From contig NZ_CP075169.1 of assembly GCF_016865525.2 (NCBI RefSeq), positions 1,488,337-1,552,336 on the forward strand: 64,000 bases of DNA. The letters run 5' to 3'. Under the pieces are notes generated by a model that saw only the letters and a program-made list of their open reading frames with translations, did not search any database and was not told the origin of the DNA. Position numbers and translations under genes: made by a program. This DNA is from Sodalis ligni (lineage in GTDB: Bacteria; Pseudomonadota; Gammaproteobacteria; Enterobacterales; Enterobacteriaceae). Each line of letters starts with the position of its first letter. The stretch's first letter is position 1. Positions 10,863-21,544 of the stretch are shown piece after piece.

Positions 10863-12068
10863 TCAGCGGGGATCGGGCAGAAAAGCGGTGAGAATGCCTA
10901 GCAAAGGCAAAAATGCGCAGATTTGATACACAAATTCAATGCTGGTCAAATCGGCAATATAACCCAGCACCGCCGCCCCAAGGCCCCCCATGCCGAACGC
11001 GAAGCCGAAAAACAGTCCGGATACCATGCCGATGCGGCCGGGCAACAGCTCCTGGGCGAAGACCAGGATGGCGGAAAAGGCCGAAGCGATAATCACGCCG
11101 ATAAACAGTGTCAGCACGCTGGTCACCGCCAGGGACGCATGGGGCAGCCACAGCGTAAAAGGGGCGACGCCGAGTATGGAGCCCCATATAACATATTTCC
11201 GCCCGATACGATCGCCCAACGGGCCGCCGATAACGGTGCCTACCGCCACGGCGAACAAAAAGGCGAACAGGTGGAGCTGCGCCGCCTGCACTGACAAACC
11301 GAATTTATGGATCAGATAAAAAGTGTAATAACTGCTGATGCTGGTTAAATAAAAATACTTAGAGAAGATCAGCACCAGTAAAATAGCAATGGCCCCCGCC
11401 ACCCGGCGGGCGGGCAAAACGGACGCTGCGGCGGGCCGGCCGCGGCGAGCCGCGGACGCCGTTATCGCGCCGCGGTACCATTTGCCAACCTGCAGCAGAA
11501 TAACCGTAGCCAGCAGCGCCGCCAGAGAGAACCAGGCGATATGCCCCCGACCGTAGGGTGCGATGATTAACGCGGCCAACAGCGGCCCCAGCGAGGCGCC
11601 GAAATTGCCGCCCACCTGGAACAGCGATTGGGCCAGGCCATGGCGCCCGCCGGAGGCCATGCGCGCCACCCGTGAGGATTCCGGATGGAATACCGAGGAA
11701 CCGGTGCCCACCAGCGCCGCCGCCGCCAGCACCCAGGGGAAACTGCCGGCGGTGGCCATCAGCAGCAGGCCGCACAAGGTAAACATCATGCCGATGGGCA
11801 GCGAGTAGGGCTGCGGATGTTTATCGGTATAACTGCCGATAAGGGGTTGCAGTAACGAGGCGGTGATCTGGTAGGTCAGGGTAATCATGCCCACCTGGGT
11901 AAAACTCAGGGAAAAAGAGGCTTGCAGCAGCGGGTAAATCGCCAGGATCAGCGACTGAATCATATCATTGAGCAGGTGGGCGACGCTGATGGCGGCCAGC
12001 ACGGGAAAAACCGTGCGCCGGGCCAGGCTTGCACCGGATTTTGCCCCTGAGAGAATACGTTCGGTCAT
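10863..12068 (-). CDS. fsr: Fosmidomycin resistance MFS exporter (Fsr)
   Basis: A major facilitator superfamily exporter of 401 residues. Twelve hydrophobic segments are visible, with the family start [21 protein letters not shown] and a [14 protein letters not shown] loop-type motif between helices 8 and 9. The segment [23 protein letters not shown] is typical of Fsr. E. coli Fsr exports fosmidomycin when overproduced; the native substrate is unclear. Its ATG overlaps the TGA of ybaK (12065-12068), so the two are coupled. ushA, the E. coli neighbour, is absent. Confidence 0.92.
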   Translation of the reverse strand: MTERILSGAKSGASLARRTVFPVLAAISVAHLLNDMIQSLILAIYPLLQASFSLSFTQVGMITLTYQITASLLQPLIGSYTDKHPQPYSLPIGMMFTLCGLLLMATAGSFPWVLAAAALVGTGSSVFHPESSRVARMASGGRHGLAQSLFQVGGNFGASLGPLLAALIIAPYGRGHIAWFSLAALLATVILLQVGKWYRGAITASAARRGRPAAASVLPARRVAGAIAILLVLIFSKYFYLTSISSYYTFYLIHKFGLSVQAAQLHLFAFLFAVAVGTVIGGPLGDRIGRKYVIWGSILGVAPFTLWLPHASLAVTSVLTLFIGVIIASAFSAILVFAQELLPGRIGMVSGLFFGFAFGMGGLGAAVLGYIADLTSIEFVYQICAFLPLLGILTAFLPDPR

Positions 12069-12571
12069 GCTTGGTCCGCCGCCTTGTCCTGGCCGTCCCG
12101 CTTGGCGATATCGGCGAAAACGGCCGATAATAACAGGCCTAAATCGCCGGGTTTCAATTCAATATCCAGTCCCCGCTTGCCGCCGGAAACGAAAATAGTG
12201 GCGAATTGCCGCGCCGGCCGGTCAATAACGGTGGGCAGGCGTTTTTTCTGTCCTAACGGACTGATACCGCCCACCAGGTAGCCGGTGGTTTTTTGCGCCA
12301 ATTGGGGATCGGCCATTTCGGCTTTTTTGGCGCCCAGGGCTTTGGCGACTTTTTTCAAGTCCAGCTGCAACGCCACCGGGGTGACCGCCACCGCCAGATG
12401 CCTGGGGTCGCCATTCAATGCCACCAGCAAGGTCTTATACACCTGAGCGGCGTCCAGCCCCAGCTTTTCAACGGCCTCATCGCCGAAGTGGGTTTCATCG
12501 CTGTCGTGCTCATAGGGATGGAGGGTAAAATCGATATGGTTTTTTTCCAATAACTTAACCGCAGGGGTCAT
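12065..12571 (-). CDS. ybaK: Cys-tRNA(Pro)/Cys-tRNA(Cys) deacylase YbaK
   Basis: YbaK hydrolyses Cys-tRNA(Pro) mischarged by ProRS. The protein starts [23 protein letters not shown] and contains [11 protein letters not shown], the conserved [17 protein letters not shown] block with the essential lysine, and [18 protein letters not shown]. At 168 residues it is about nine longer than E. coli YbaK (159), through a Lys/Asp/Gln-rich tail ending DKAADQA. It is coupled to fsr downstream. Confidence 0.95.
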   Translation of the reverse strand: MTPAVKLLEKNHIDFTLHPYEHDSDETHFGDEAVEKLGLDAAQVYKTLLVALNGDPRHLAVAVTPVALQLDLKKVAKALGAKKAEMADPQLAQKTTGYLVGGISPLGQKKRLPTVIDRPARQFATIFVSGGKRGLDIELKPGDLGLLLSAVFADIAKRDGQDKAADQA

Positions 12572-12660
12572 AGCGTCAACCTGAGCGTAAATCGCATTAG
12601 GGATAAATTAGGGTAACGTACCGGCGCCGGAGGGTAAATGCCCGGCGTTTAAAATACTAT

Positions 12661-13459
12661 TCAAGACTGTAACAGCGAGGGCAGGTTTTGCTCGCCATAT
12701 AAATGCAGCGCGCCTACCGCCACCACATACGCCCCGGCGGGAGGGCCTCAATGCTGATTTCCAGCGGCGGTTGCGTTCGGTCATCAGGTAATGGTAAAGC
12801 TCGCTGCTGAAGGTGGCGGGGAAGGCGTTGCGTACATCCGCGGGCCCGCGGTTCATCCACCAGCCGATCATGGTCTGCAGCAGGCGAGCATTGGTATGCC
12901 AATGGCTCAGGGTATCCTCCAGCAGGGCATTGCCCTGATCCGGCAATTGCAGCAGCAGCCCCAGCTGTTCATCGGGGCCTTCCAATTCAATTACCGGTTT
13001 ATCCATGGCCTTCGCCGCCTGGATCAACTGGTAATCGATACCATAAGCCGCGCGCAGTCCAAGCCCCTCGGCCTGGCGCGCCTGCAGCATCAGTGCGATA
13101 TGCCAGGCGGGAAGCTCTGCAAGCGTGCTCTCGTCCAAATGATACTCTTCACACAGGCGCCGAAGGATCCCCAGGTGGTCGGGTGAGAGCCGCTCGGCCA
13201 GGGGTACCGTTACAGGCGTGGCGCTGGTGAGCGGCGGGCTGACGGTAATATCCGCTTCCACGATCAGCGCGCTGGCTTTACGCAGCATCAGCAGCAGGCT
13301 GGCGGGCAGCGGCGCCATGTCCCGGGTACCCATATGGATACTGCCCACCAGATGCAGTTGCCGATCCGCCGGCAGACTGATATCCATTCCCGGCCAGGCA
13401 TAAACCGGCCGGGACAGCAATCCCAGTACGGTCGCCATGCGCCGCCACCATTTTTTCAT
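12661..13459 (-). pseudogene. ybaP: TraB/GumN-family protein YbaP, frameshifted near the C-terminus
   Basis: The N-terminal ~230 residues match YbaP: HLVGSIHMGTRDMAPLP, the LIVEADI motif, YGIDYQLIQAAK, and LSHWHTNARLLQ. After RWKSALR (about 12745) the family ending is spread over other frames. LPPGR reads in the second frame, and then VVAVGALHLYGEQNLPSLLQ-stop in the third, ending at 12661. Restoring one base near 12745 and one near 12730 gives 266 residues, against 264 in E. coli. Unrestored, the frame runs to 12608 with an unrelated tail. A short hydrophobic N-terminus may be a signal anchor. Function is poorly known (TraB/PrgY/GumN family). It could be gene decay or sequence error. Confidence 0.7.
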
Positions 13460-13517
13460 TACCTGCCGTCCCCGTTGTCTTATAGCATCCTAGGGTAACA
13501 TGAAGCCGCCGGGACGT

Positions 13518-13572
13518 TATACCCGTCATACTTCAAGTCGCGGCTAACACAGCTGCGACTCGACGTATTCAA
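13518..13572. repeat. Enterobacterial palindromic repeat between ybaP and copA
   Basis: It begins TATACCCGTCATACTTCAAG and forms a hairpin (GTCGCGGC 13537-13544 with GCTGCGAC 13552-13559) around a loop containing AACACA. The loop and TACCC end resemble the apt-dnaX element. It abuts the copA stop codon. ATACCCGTCATACTTCAAG-type repeats are widespread in enterobacteria. Confidence 0.7.
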
Positions 13573-13574
13573 GT

Positions 13575-16370
13575 TTATGCTTTTGGTTTAAAACCTATCA
13601 ATCGGTTGGCATTGCTCACCACGGTAATCGATGACAGCGCCATCGCCGCGCCGGCCACCACCGGGCTGAGCAGGGTGCCGGTAAAGGGATACAAAATACC
13701 GGCGGCGATAGGAATCCCCAATACATTATAAACGAAGGCCCCCAGCAGATTTTGCTTCATGTTGCGCAACGTGGCCTTGGAGATCGCCAGCGCGTCCGCC
13801 ACCCCGTGCAGACTATGGCGCATCAGGGTAATGGCGGCGGTTTCAATAGCCACATCGCTGCCGCCCCCCATGGCGATACCCACTTCCGCCTGGGCCAGGG
13901 CCGGCGCGTCATTGATGCCGTCGCCAATCATGGCTACCCGGTGCCCCTGCTGCTGTAACGTCCTGATGGCCTCCGCCTTGCCGTCCGGCAATACGCCGGC
14001 AATCACCCGGTCGATACCGGCCTCTTTCGCCACGCTTTGGGCGGTGGCGGGATTGTCCCCGGTGAGCATGACCAGGGTATAACCCTGAGCATGCAGCCGG
14101 TTGAGCGCCGCCACGCTGTCCGACCGCAGCGGATCGCGAACGGCGAACAGCGCCGCCACCTCGCCGTCCACCGCCAGAATCACCGGCGTGGCGCCCTGTT
14201 CCGACCACTGTTTTACCCTGTCGGCAATGAGCCCGGCGTTGATATGGTGCTGCTTTAGCAACGCGCTGTTGCCCAATAAAATCCGGGCCCCGTCTACCTC
14301 GCCGCTGACCCCGAGACCGCGCAGGGTGTGAAATTCCCGCACCACATCCCGTACTACAGGCAGCGCCGTTTCACCGGCACGCTGGACGATGGCGTGGGCC
14401 AGGGGATGATTGGAACCCTGTTCCAGCGCCGCAGCCAGCGACAGCGCCCGTGATTCGTCAAAACCGGCCATGGGTTCCACCGCCACCACTCTCGGGCGGC
14501 CCTCGGTGAGGGTGCCGGTTTTATCGAAGACCAGGGTATCAAGGGAGGTGGCGTGCTGCAGCGCATCGGCATCCCGCACCAGTACGCCGAATTCCGCCGC
14601 CCGGCCTATGCCGGCAATAATGGACATGGGAGTAGCCAGGCCCAGGGCGCAGGGGCACGCGATAATCAATACCGTGGTGGCGACCACCAGCGTATAGACG
14701 ATTTGAGGCGCCGGCCCCACCAGATACCAGATGGCGGCGCTGATTAAGGCGATGGCCACAACCGTCGGGACAAATACCGCCGAAATCCGGTCCGCCATCT
14801 GTCCGATGGCCGGTTTACTGCTTTGCGCCTGGCGCACCAACCTGATGATCCGCGCCAGGGTGGTTTGGTTGCCCACCGCATCGGCGCGGAACAACACGCT
14901 GCCGTCCTGCGCCACGGTTCCCGCATGGACTTTATCGCCGTTGGATTTTTGCCGCGGCGCCGGCTCCCCGGTGAGCATGGATTCATCCAGCCAGATTTCA
15001 CCCTGGGTAATTTCACCGTCCACCGGTACCCGATCCCCTGCGGTCAGCCGCAGGATCATGCCCAGTTGAACCTCTGACAGGGGCAGGGTTTGCTCGCCGT
15101 TTTCGGTGACCACTCTGGCCGTGGGGGGCGTCAGGTCCAACAGGCGTTCCAAGGCCTGCGATGAGCGCTGGCGGGCGCGTTGTTCCAGGGCATGGCCGAG
15201 ATTAATCAAGCCGATGATCATGGCGCTGGCTTCAAAATAGAGATGGCGCGCCATCATCGGGAACACGTCCGGCCAAAGCACGATACTGATGGAGTAAAGC
15301 CAGGCCGCGCCGGTGCCCAGCGCCACCAGCGTGTCCATGGTGGCGCTGCCGGTTTTCAGACTGCGCCAGGCGCTGCGGTAAAAATGTCCGCCGGCGAAAA
15401 TCATCACCGCCAGGGTAATCAAGCCGATGAGCAGCCAGGGCAAGCGGGTTTGCGGGGTGAGGGTCATGCTGCCGCCGAACAGGCCCCAGGCCATCAACGG
15501 CAGGCCTAGGGTCAGCGCCAGCGCCGATTGCCAGCGGAAACGGCGCATTGCGCTTTGCGCGGTCTGTTGCTGCCGTTCCCGCCGCTGGGTTTCATCCGCA
15601 ATCAGCTCCGCGCCGTAGCCGGCCTGTTCAATGGCGGTTATCAGCGCCCCACCGTCCGGGGTCCCCATCACCAGCGCGCTGCGCTCCGCCAGGTTCACCC
15701 GCGCCTGCTCCACGCCGGGAACCCGCTGTAGCGCATGTTCGACTTTACTGACGCAACTGGCGCAGCTCATGCCGCTAATCAACAGATGCAAACTGTCGTC
15801 GCTCCGCGGCGATGCGCTTTGAGGCAAGGCCGCGACGGGGGAAGGGGACGTCGTTGCCACCGCGTCCGGAGAATCGCTATTGATGTATGCCGGAAGAGAT
15901 GTCGCCGCTGCCAGAAAGTCCGGCGCTGAGGTAAGCACTGTCAGCGGCTCAGTTTTTGGGTGCGGCTGACTCACCGCCGGAACGGCCTGGTAACCCGCCT
16001 GTTCCACCGCCTTGACCAGCGCCGCTGCATCCGTCTTACCGTACACGCTGGCGTGATCCAGCGTTACCGTGGCGCTGAAGACGCCGGGCACCGCTTCCAG
16101 CGCCTTGCGGGTGCTGGCCATGCAATGCCCGCAGTTCAGGCCGGAAAGGGCCAATTCGGTATCCCCCCGCTCCGCCGGCGCGGCGTCGTAACCGGCCTGT
16201 TCAATACTGGCAATCAGATCCGGCGCTCCGGCATCGCCGGTGACCTCCGCATAGTCCAGCGCCACCCGTGCGCTTTCAACATCGTCACGGGATTCGAGGG
16301 TCTCTTTGACCCGTTTAATACAGTGATCGCAAGACAAACCCTGCAATGCGAGTACGATAGTCTGTGACAT
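13575..16370 (-). CDS. copA: Copper(I)-exporting P-type ATPase CopA with three metal-binding domains
   Basis: A P1B-ATPase of the inner membrane that pumps Cu(I) to the periplasm. The start ATG at 16370 gives [14 protein letters not shown] and 931 residues; longer in-frame starts run back through the promoter and cueR and are rejected. Three CxxC heavy-metal domains are visible at C14/C17, C80/C83 and C203/C206; E. coli CopA (834) has two. The third follows a Ser/Pro-rich linker (about 135-192). The core has the transmembrane [13 protein letters not shown] copper site, the phosphorylation motif [11 protein letters not shown], and [13 protein letters not shown]. It is divergent from cueR, with a CueR-type promoter between. 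The extra domain may be regulatory. Confidence 0.97.
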   Translation of the reverse strand: MSQTIVLALQGLSCDHCIKRVKETLESRDDVESARVALDYAEVTGDAGAPDLIASIEQAGYDAAPAERGDTELALSGLNCGHCMASTRKALEAVPGVFSATVTLDHASVYGKTDAAALVKAVEQAGYQAVPAVSQPHPKTEPLTVLTSAPDFLAAATSLPAYINSDSPDAVATTSPSPVAALPQSASPRSDDSLHLLISGMSCASCVSKVEHALQRVPGVEQARVNLAERSALVMGTPDGGALITAIEQAGYGAELIADETQRRERQQQTAQSAMRRFRWQSALALTLGLPLMAWGLFGGSMTLTPQTRLPWLLIGLITLAVMIFAGGHFYRSAWRSLKTGSATMDTLVALGTGAAWLYSISIVLWPDVFPMMARHLYFEASAMIIGLINLGHALEQRARQRSSQALERLLDLTPPTARVVTENGEQTLPLSEVQLGMILRLTAGDRVPVDGEITQGEIWLDESMLTGEPAPRQKSNGDKVHAGTVAQDGSVLFRADAVGNQTTLARIIRLVRQAQSSKPAIGQMADRISAVFVPTVVAIALISAAIWYLVGPAPQIVYTLVVATTVLIIACPCALGLATPMSIIAGIGRAAEFGVLVRDADALQHATSLDTLVFDKTGTLTEGRPRVVAVEPMAGFDESRALSLAAALEQGSNHPLAHAIVQRAGETALPVVRDVVREFHTLRGLGVSGEVDGARILLGNSALLKQHHINAGLIADRVKQWSEQGATPVILAVDGEVAALFAVRDPLRSDSVAALNRLHAQGYTLVMLTGDNPATAQSVAKEAGIDRVIAGVLPDGKAEAIRTLQQQGHRVAMIGDGINDAPALAQAEVGIAMGGGSDVAIETAAITLMRHSLHGVADALAISKATLRNMKQNLLGAFVYNVLGIPIAAGILYPFTGTLLSPVVAGAAMALSSITVVSNANRLIGFKPKA

Positions 16371-16441
16371 ACACGACTCCTTTGTGGTTAACGGGATTTC
16401 CCAAACAGGTTGACTTCGGTTGGGAAAATTCGATGTAATGA

Positions 16442-16472
16442 AGCTTAAACCTTGCCGCAAGGGGAAGGTCAA
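16442..16472 (-). promoter_or_regulatory. CueR-controlled copA promoter
   Basis: On the minus strand, TTGACC (-35, 16472-16467) and TAAGCT (-10, 16447-16442) are separated by 19 bases. Within the spacer lies the inverted repeat ACCTT (16449-16453) and AAGGT (16465-16469). The overlong spacer with a dyad is the hallmark of MerR/CueR promoters, and the sequence closely resembles the E. coli copA promoter. Confidence 0.85.
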
Positions 16473-16481
16473 GGGGGGAAA

Positions 16482-16883
16482 ATGAATATTAGCGACGTGG
16501 CGAAAAAAACCGGCCTGACCAGCAAGGCGATCCGGTTTTATGAAGAGAAGGGGCTGGTGACGCAGCCCACCCGCCGGGACAATGGTTATCGCAGCTATGA
16601 CGCACGGCATCTGGAAGAGTTGACGCTGCTGCATCAGGCGCGGCTGGTGGGTTTCAACCTCGATGAATGCCGCGAACTGGTGGCGCTCTTTAATAATCCC
16701 CAGCGCCACAGCGCCGACGTCAAGACCCGCACCCTGCAGAAAGTGAAAGACATCGAAAATCACATCGAACAGCTGAAAGCCATGCGCGAGCACCTGTTGG
16801 CGCTGGCGGAAAGCTGTCCTGGGGATGAAGGCGCCGATTGCCCGATTATTGATAATCTGTCGGGATGCTGCTCGAGCCGCTGA
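16482..16883 (+). CDS. cueR: Copper-responsive MerR-type activator CueR
   Basis: CueR senses cytoplasmic Cu(I) and activates copA by untwisting its 19-bp-spaced promoter. The 133-residue protein has the MerR winged helix ([20 protein letters not shown]), a long dimer helix (about 76-110) and the two copper-ligand cysteines C112 and C120 in [10 protein letters not shown] final CC pair lies near the end. The ATG at 16482, preceded by an AGGGGGG stretch, was chosen over an in-frame start 30 bases upstream that falls inside the operator. Its 3' end overlaps that of convergent ybbJ by 38 bases. Confidence 0.95.
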   Translation: MNISDVAKKTGLTSKAIRFYEEKGLVTQPTRRDNGYRSYDARHLEELTLLHQARLVGFNLDECRELVALFNNPQRHSADVKTRTLQKVKDIENHIEQLKAMREHLLALAESCPGDEGADCPIIDNLSGCCSSR

Positions 16884-17325
16884 CCGGACGGACATGCAAC
16901 GTAATGCCTTCCGCGGCCATCACTTCCACGGTGGCCCCCACGGGCAGATCTTCGTCGCAGATCGCCCGCCATGTGCCGTCGCCGACGCGTACCCGGCCGA
17001 CGCCGTTCACCACCGGTTCCACCAGGATGGCATGGATGCCCACCAGCTGTTCGCCGCGTCGGTTGAGCAACGACGCGGGCAGGCTTTTGTTATGACCGCG
17101 CAGCCAATACCACCATAAAAAGCCTGAAACCAGGGTGAGCAGCGCGAACAGGAGGCCTTGCGCCGCCCAATCCATGGGCACCACCCATATCACCAACCCC
17201 ACCGCCACCGCGGCGCAGCCGCTCCATAACAGGAACCCGCCGGCGCCCAGCATTTCGGCAGCCAGCAGCAGACCGCCGAGCGAAATCCAGAACCAATGAG
17301 GATTTACCACCAAAGCGGTCAGCAT
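16846..17325 (-). CDS. ybbJ: NfeD-like membrane protein YbbJ
   Basis: A 159-residue inner-membrane protein with about three hydrophobic segments (residues 8-80) and a C-terminal OB-fold NfeD domain (from about 95, containing [16 protein letters not shown]). NfeD-type proteins pair with SPFH proteins; here it is directly behind qmcA, which stops 2 bases before this ATG. That is the same pairing as ybbJ-qmcA in E. coli. It probably modulates QmcA assembly or stability, an inference from family and context. Confidence 0.9.
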   Translation of the reverse strand: MLTALVVNPHWFWISLGGLLLAAEMLGAGGFLLWSGCAAVAVGLVIWVVPMDWAAQGLLFALLTLVSGFLWWYWLRGHNKSLPASLLNRRGEQLVGIHAILVEPVVNGVGRVRVGDGTWRAICDEDLPVGATVEVMAAEGITLHVRPVSGSSSIPTDYQ

Positions 17326-17327
17326 GG

Positions 17328-18242
17328 TTATTTACCCCGGACCTGTTTGCTTTCGCCGATCAGTTCGGCAATACCGCCGATGGCGCCCATCAGGCTGCTG
17401 GCATCCAGCGGCATCATGATAACCTTGCTGTTATTGGCGGAACCGATATGTTTCAGCGCATCCGTATATTTCTGGGCGACAAAATAGTTAATCGCCTGGA
17501 TATTGCCCGCCGCGATGGCATCGGAGACCACCTGGGTGGCCTGCGCTTCGGCCTGCGCCGCCCGTTCACGGGCTTCCGCCTGCAGGAAAGCGGATTGACG
17601 CTCACCCTCCGCTTTCAGGATTTGCGACTGTTTTTCACCCTCGGCCCGCAGGATGGCGGCCTGGCGTATCCCTTCCGCCTCAAGGATATTCGCCCGCTTG
17701 GTACGTTCAGCCCGCATCTGCGCATTCATCGCGGCAATCATTTCCACCGGCGGCCGGACGTCGCGGATTTCGATACGCGTGACCTTGATGCCCCAGGGAC
17801 TGGTGGCTTCATCCACGATATGCAGCAGGCGGGTATTGATGCCGTCCCGCTGGGACAACATTTCGTCCAGCTCCATGGAGCCCAGCACCGTACGGATATT
17901 GGTCATGGTCAGGTTAAGTATGGCCTGCTCCAGGTTACTGACTTCATAGGCGGCGCGCGACGGTTCCACTACCTGGATAAAGCAGACCGCGTCGATGGTG
18001 ACATTGGCGTTGTCCTTCGAGATGATTTCCTGCGACGGAATATCCAGCACCTGTTCCATCATATTGATCTTGCGCCCGATCCGGTCCATGAACGGCACCA
18101 CCAGATTGAGGCCGGGTCTGAGTGTGTGGGTATAACGGCCAAAACGCTCCACTGTCCAATGATATCCTTGCGGGACAATTTTTATCCCCGCCCAGACGAT
18201 AATCAGGGCGACAATAACTATGATTGGTATAACCGTCAGCAT
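17328..18242 (-). CDS. qmcA: SPFH/stomatin-family membrane protein QmcA
   Basis: QmcA is an inner-membrane SPFH protein thought to form cage-like assemblies with FtsH-HflKC-type functions. The ATG at 18242 ([19 protein letters not shown]) is preceded by GGAGA and gives 304 residues, matching E. coli (305). The in-frame extension upstream is not conserved in character. An N-terminal membrane segment is followed by the SPFH domain ([38 protein letters not shown]) and a long Ala/Glu/Gln-rich coiled coil (about 195-255). It is co-oriented with ybbJ. Confidence 0.95.
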   Translation of the reverse strand: MLTVIPIIVIVALIIVWAGIKIVPQGYHWTVERFGRYTHTLRPGLNLVVPFMDRIGRKINMMEQVLDIPSQEIISKDNANVTIDAVCFIQVVEPSRAAYEVSNLEQAILNLTMTNIRTVLGSMELDEMLSQRDGINTRLLHIVDEATSPWGIKVTRIEIRDVRPPVEMIAAMNAQMRAERTKRANILEAEGIRQAAILRAEGEKQSQILKAEGERQSAFLQAEARERAAQAEAQATQVVSDAIAAGNIQAINYFVAQKYTDALKHIGSANNSKVIMMPLDASSLMGAIGGIAELIGESKQVRGK

Positions 18243-18537
18243 AGGGGGAATCTCCATTTCTTTACGTGAAGGAACTAACGTGGCCGGCCCGACCCAAAAG
18301 GCATCGCCCGCGGCTGCCGGCCAGCATGACACAGCGTTTTCAACGCTGGCTTAATAGTACGCTTTTGCCGTCGCGGATTCGCGGGGGACAGAGCATATTC
18401 GGTGACGGGATCGGGATTTCACCGATCCGGCGGATTGAACGCGTTGCGCGGTTTAAGCGGCGAAGCACCGCAGGCCGAGGCTTTCCGGCTTACCGACGCC
18501 TGCGGAGCGGGGCAGCGGCCCCACCCGGCTTGAAGGC
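18243..18537. other. Intergenic region between cnoX and qmcA
   Basis: There is no gene in these 295 bases. In E. coli fetAB (ybbLM) lies beside qmcA; nothing like it is present here. The part nearest cnoX is GC-rich with several short dyads but no clear terminator. Confidence 0.4.
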
Positions 18538-19395
18538 TTAATAGAGCAGGGAATACAGCTTGCGGCGATATTTTCCCGCCAGGGCGTCGCCGGTGCCCAG
18601 GGCCGACAGGATATCCATCATGGTTTTGCGAGCTTCACCCTCCGCGGCGGCGAGATCCTTGCGCAGATGGCCAAGAAGCAGTTCCAGCGCTTCCTCGTTC
18701 TGGCCGACCTGATGCAACTGCAGCGCCAACTGCACCGCCAGCGCCGCATCGTCCGGCGCATTTTGCACCTGGAGTTGTAATTGCTGCATTTCCGGCGTGT
18801 TCGCCGCCTGTTTCATCAGATCGATTTGCGCCAGCAGCCCCTGGTAGCGGGTATCTTTATCCTGTAGCGGGAAAACGTCCAGTACCGCCTGGGCATCGTC
18901 GATACGCTTGAGATGGATATAGGTTTCCGCCAGCAGCAGCCCCGATTCGCTGGACTGCTTGCTCATCTGCCAGGCCTCTTTCAACAGCGGCAGGGCTTCG
19001 CCGTAGGCGCCTTGGTCCATAAGGGCGCCGGCCTCGGTCATTTTGAGTTCGGCGGGATCCGGCAAGGCTCTCAGCAGCAGTTCGCGAATCACCTCCTCCG
19101 ACTGCGGACCCTGCAGTCCGTCCAGCGGCTGGCCGTCTTTAAACAAATACAGCGTGGGGATGGCGCGCAGGCCGAATTGAGCGGCTACCTGCTGCTGGGC
19201 ATCGCAATCCACCTTGGCCAGGATGAACTGGCCGGCGAATTCCTGCGCCAGCCGATCGATAACCGGCGTCAATTGCTGGCAATGCTGGCTGCGCTCCGAC
19301 CAAAAATAGAACAGCACCGGCTGGGACAAAGATTGTTCGAGGGTTTGCTGCAGGTTTGTTTCATCAATTTCAACAAGGGTGGCTTGAGCTAGCAT
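18538..19395 (-). CDS. cnoX: Chaperedoxin CnoX (YbbN)
   Basis: CnoX is a thioredoxin-fold holdase that protects clients from over-oxidation and hands them to DnaK or GroEL. The 285-residue protein (E. coli 284) has a thioredoxin domain (1-110) with the atypical SQHC at 36-39 instead of CGPC. A tetratricopeptide-like region follows to the end ([25 protein letters not shown] and the ending [11 protein letters not shown]). The SxxC site explains the lack of classical thioredoxin activity in this family. ybbO lies just upstream on the same strand. Confidence 0.95.
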   Translation of the reverse strand: MLAQATLVEIDETNLQQTLEQSLSQPVLFYFWSERSQHCQQLTPVIDRLAQEFAGQFILAKVDCDAQQQVAAQFGLRAIPTLYLFKDGQPLDGLQGPQSEEVIRELLLRALPDPAELKMTEAGALMDQGAYGEALPLLKEAWQMSKQSSESGLLLAETYIHLKRIDDAQAVLDVFPLQDKDTRYQGLLAQIDLMKQAANTPEMQQLQLQVQNAPDDAALAVQLALQLHQVGQNEEALELLLGHLRKDLAAAEGEARKTMMDILSALGTGDALAGKYRRKLYSLLY

Positions 19396-19446
19396 GAAAT
19401 TTTCTCTCGTCCGTTTTAGCGATATATGGGGGCGTTTTCCCCCGCC

Positions 19447-20235
19447 TCAATGCCTGCCGCGTAAAATCATATCAAGGCTTCGGTCCGGTAAAATACGGCG
19501 TAACACTGACATAGTATGCGCCACCAGCGTGACCGGATAACGTAACCGGGGTCTCGGATGTTCCAACGCATGATGCAGTTTGGGCAGGATTGCCTCGGGA
19601 GGCAACGTAAATCGTTTGGCAATACCGGGATTGGTTACCGGTTTATCCGACCTGGACTGTCTGACGTTGCCGGTAAAAGCGGTGCTTATGGGGCCGGGCT
19701 CAATCAGACTGACATGCAGGCCGGTGCCGTGCAGCTCCATCCGCAGAGTATCCGACCAGGCTTCCAGGGCGAATTTACTGGCGGCATATGCCCCGCGTCC
19801 CGGCGTGGAAACCAGCCCCATCACCGAACTGGTCTGGATAATCCGCCCCTCGCCGTGGGGCAGCATGGCCGGCAGCAAGCGCTGGGTGAGCTGATGAGTG
19901 CCGAACAGATTGCTGGCGAACTGTTTTTCCAACAGCTGACGCGACAGGTCGGCCAGGGGGCCGTATTGCCCGTAGCCGGCATTATTGAACAGGGCATAGA
20001 CCCGATTGCCGGTGAGCTCAATGATAGCGGCGGCGGCAATGTCAACGCTCTTTGCTTCATCCAGATCCATTTGCAGCGCCTCGAATCCGGCGGCCAGCAG
20101 CCCTGCGACATCCGCCGGGTTGCGGCAGGTCGCCACCACCCGATAACCGCGCTGGCGTAAATCCGTCGCCGCGACGGCGCCGATACCGCTGGAACAGCCG
20201 GTGATCACCACCGTTTTTTGCATAACTTTACCCAT
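19447..20235 (-). CDS. ybbO: Short-chain dehydrogenase/reductase YbbO
   Basis: An NADP-dependent SDR; E. coli YbbO has been described as an aldehyde reductase. Visible are the cofactor motif TGCSSGIG, NNAGYGQYGP, the catalytic serine in IIQTSSVMG and YAASK. The start chosen is the ATG at 20235 (MGKVMQKTVV), preceded by CAGGA at good spacing. M at 20262 is possible and would overlap tesA more. The ending LRRILPDRSLDMILRGRH fits the family. The 5' end lies at the 3' end of tesA, as in E. coli, so the two are probably cotranscribed. Confidence 0.9.
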   Translation of the reverse strand: MGKVMQKTVVITGCSSGIGAVAATDLRQRGYRVVATCRNPADVAGLLAAGFEALQMDLDEAKSVDIAAAAIIELTGNRVYALFNNAGYGQYGPLADLSRQLLEKQFASNLFGTHQLTQRLLPAMLPHGEGRIIQTSSVMGLVSTPGRGAYAASKFALEAWSDTLRMELHGTGLHVSLIEPGPISTAFTGNVRQSRSDKPVTNPGIAKRFTLPPEAILPKLHHALEHPRPRLRYPVTLVAHTMSVLRRILPDRSLDMILRGRH

Positions 20236-20890
20236 GGCTTGGTCCTGAGACGGATGAATCATGCTTAAGTAACGGGGTGAGCTGCGTCGACATCCAATCG
20301 GCGATAAAAGGCTGGGCCAAGGGATTGGGGTGAATGCCATCATCCTGCATCCACTGCGGTTTCAGATAGATTTGCTCCATAAAAAACGGCAGTAGCGGCA
20401 CCCCGTATTTTTGCGCCAGCGCGGGATAAATCTCGCTAAACGATTGAGTGTAGCGCTGTCCGTAATTCGGCGGCAGGCGGATTTGCATCAGCAAGGGCTG
20501 CGCTCCCGACTGTTTTACCAGTTCGATGGTCCGGGACAGGTCCTGCTCGATGGCCGGCGGCGGGAAACCGCGCAGACCGTCGTTGCCTCCCAGTTCAATC
20601 ATGACCCAGCGCGGATTGTAGAGTTTGAGCAAAGCCGGCAGGCGCGCCAGGCCTTGGGTGGCGGTATCGCCGCTGATGCTGCCGTTAATCACCCGGCTGC
20701 CGTCGGCCTGCTGCCGCCATTTATCATTAAGCAGCGACGGCCAGGCCTGCTCTGCCGCCATTCTATAGCCGGCGCTGAGACTATCGCCCAAAATCAATAA
20801 GGTATCAGCGGCAATTGCACGTACACTGAAGAGTCCTAACAGTAAAAGGAAGGGAAAATGCCAGCGGAAAACGTTCTTGAAGTTCATCAT
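20228..20890 (-). CDS. tesA: Periplasmic thioesterase I / lysophospholipase L1 TesA
   Basis: An SGNH-family esterase of 220 residues. A signal peptide (MMNFKNVFRWHFPFLLLLGLF...ARAIA-like end, cleavage near residue 26) is followed by block I GDSLSAGYRM with the nucleophile serine, block III GGNDGLRG, and block V DGIHPNPLAQ with the catalytic Asp and His. The start at 20890 overlaps the divergent ybbA start (20858), as in E. coli. In E. coli TesA partners with the YbbAP ABC complex; the layout here supports the same role. It is a few residues longer than E. coli TesA (208), mainly at the C-terminus. Confidence 0.94.
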   Translation of the reverse strand: MMNFKNVFRWHFPFLLLLGLFSVRAIAADTLLILGDSLSAGYRMAAEQAWPSLLNDKWRQQADGSRVINGSISGDTATQGLARLPALLKLYNPRWVMIELGGNDGLRGFPPPAIEQDLSRTIELVKQSGAQPLLMQIRLPPNYGQRYTQSFSEIYPALAQKYGVPLLPFFMEQIYLKPQWMQDDGIHPNPLAQPFIADWMSTQLTPLLKHDSSVSGPSHG

Positions 20891-21544
20891 CTTGGTAAAC
20901 ACGTCGGTCAGGGGGAACACCAGCTTACCATCCTTACCGGAGTTGAGCTTGTTGTCAAACCGGCGCAGACAATTGCGCTGATTGGCGAATCGGGCTCCGG
21001 TAAATCCACCCTGCTGGGCATTTTGGCCGGACTGGACGACGGCAGCGAAGGAGAGGTCAGGCTGCTGGGCCACTCGCTGGCGGAGCTGGATGAAGAGGGA
21101 CGGGCGGCGTTGCGGGCCCGGCACATCGGTTTCGTGTTCCAGTCTTTTATGCTGGTGCCTACGCTGACCGCCCTTGAGAACGTGCAGCTGCCCGCCTTGT
21201 TGCGGGGTGAAAGCGAAGGGCACAGTCGTGAACAGGCGCTACAATTGCTGGATCAGCTGGGTTTGTCCCGGCGCCTGGGCCATATGCCGGCCCAGCTGTC
21301 CGGCGGCGAACAGCAGCGCGTGGCGCTGGCCCGTGCCTTCAGCGGGCGGCCGCAAATTCTCTTTGCCGATGAGCCCACCGGCAATCTGGATCGCAAAACC
21401 GGCGATCGCATCGCCGATTCGCTGTTCTCCCTGAACCGGGACTCCGCCACCACCCTGATATTGGTGACCCATGATCTCCAGCTCGCTGCCCGCTGCGAGC
21501 GGCGCCTGCGCCTGCAGGACGGCCGATTGCAGGAGGTGGCATGA
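20858..21544 (+). CDS. ybbA: ABC transporter ATPase YbbA
   Basis: A MacB/LolD-type ATPase of 228 residues. It has Walker A GESGSGKST (about 43-51), the Q-loop, signature LSGGEQQRVALARA, Walker B ILFADEPTGNLD and the H-loop VTHD. It pairs with permease ybbP, whose ATG overlaps its stop, and with divergent tesA. The ATG at 20858 follows AAGGAAGGG. The system is thought to extract lipophilic molecules from the inner membrane, with TesA hydrolysing them. Confidence 0.94.
   Translation: MPAENVLEVHHLGKHVGQGEHQLTILTGVELVVKPAQTIALIGESGSGKSTLLGILAGLDDGSEGEVRLLGHSLAELDEEGRAALRARHIGFVFQSFMLVPTLTALENVQLPALLRGESEGHSREQALQLLDQLGLSRRLGHMPAQLSGGEQQRVALARAFSGRPQILFADEPTGNLDRKTGDRIADSLFSLNRDSATTLILVTHDLQLAARCERRLRLQDGRLQEVA

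Noticed and set aside
16371..16895. Upstream extension of the copA frame
   Set aside because: It would run through the CueR promoter and cueR; the [14 protein letters not shown] start fits the family.
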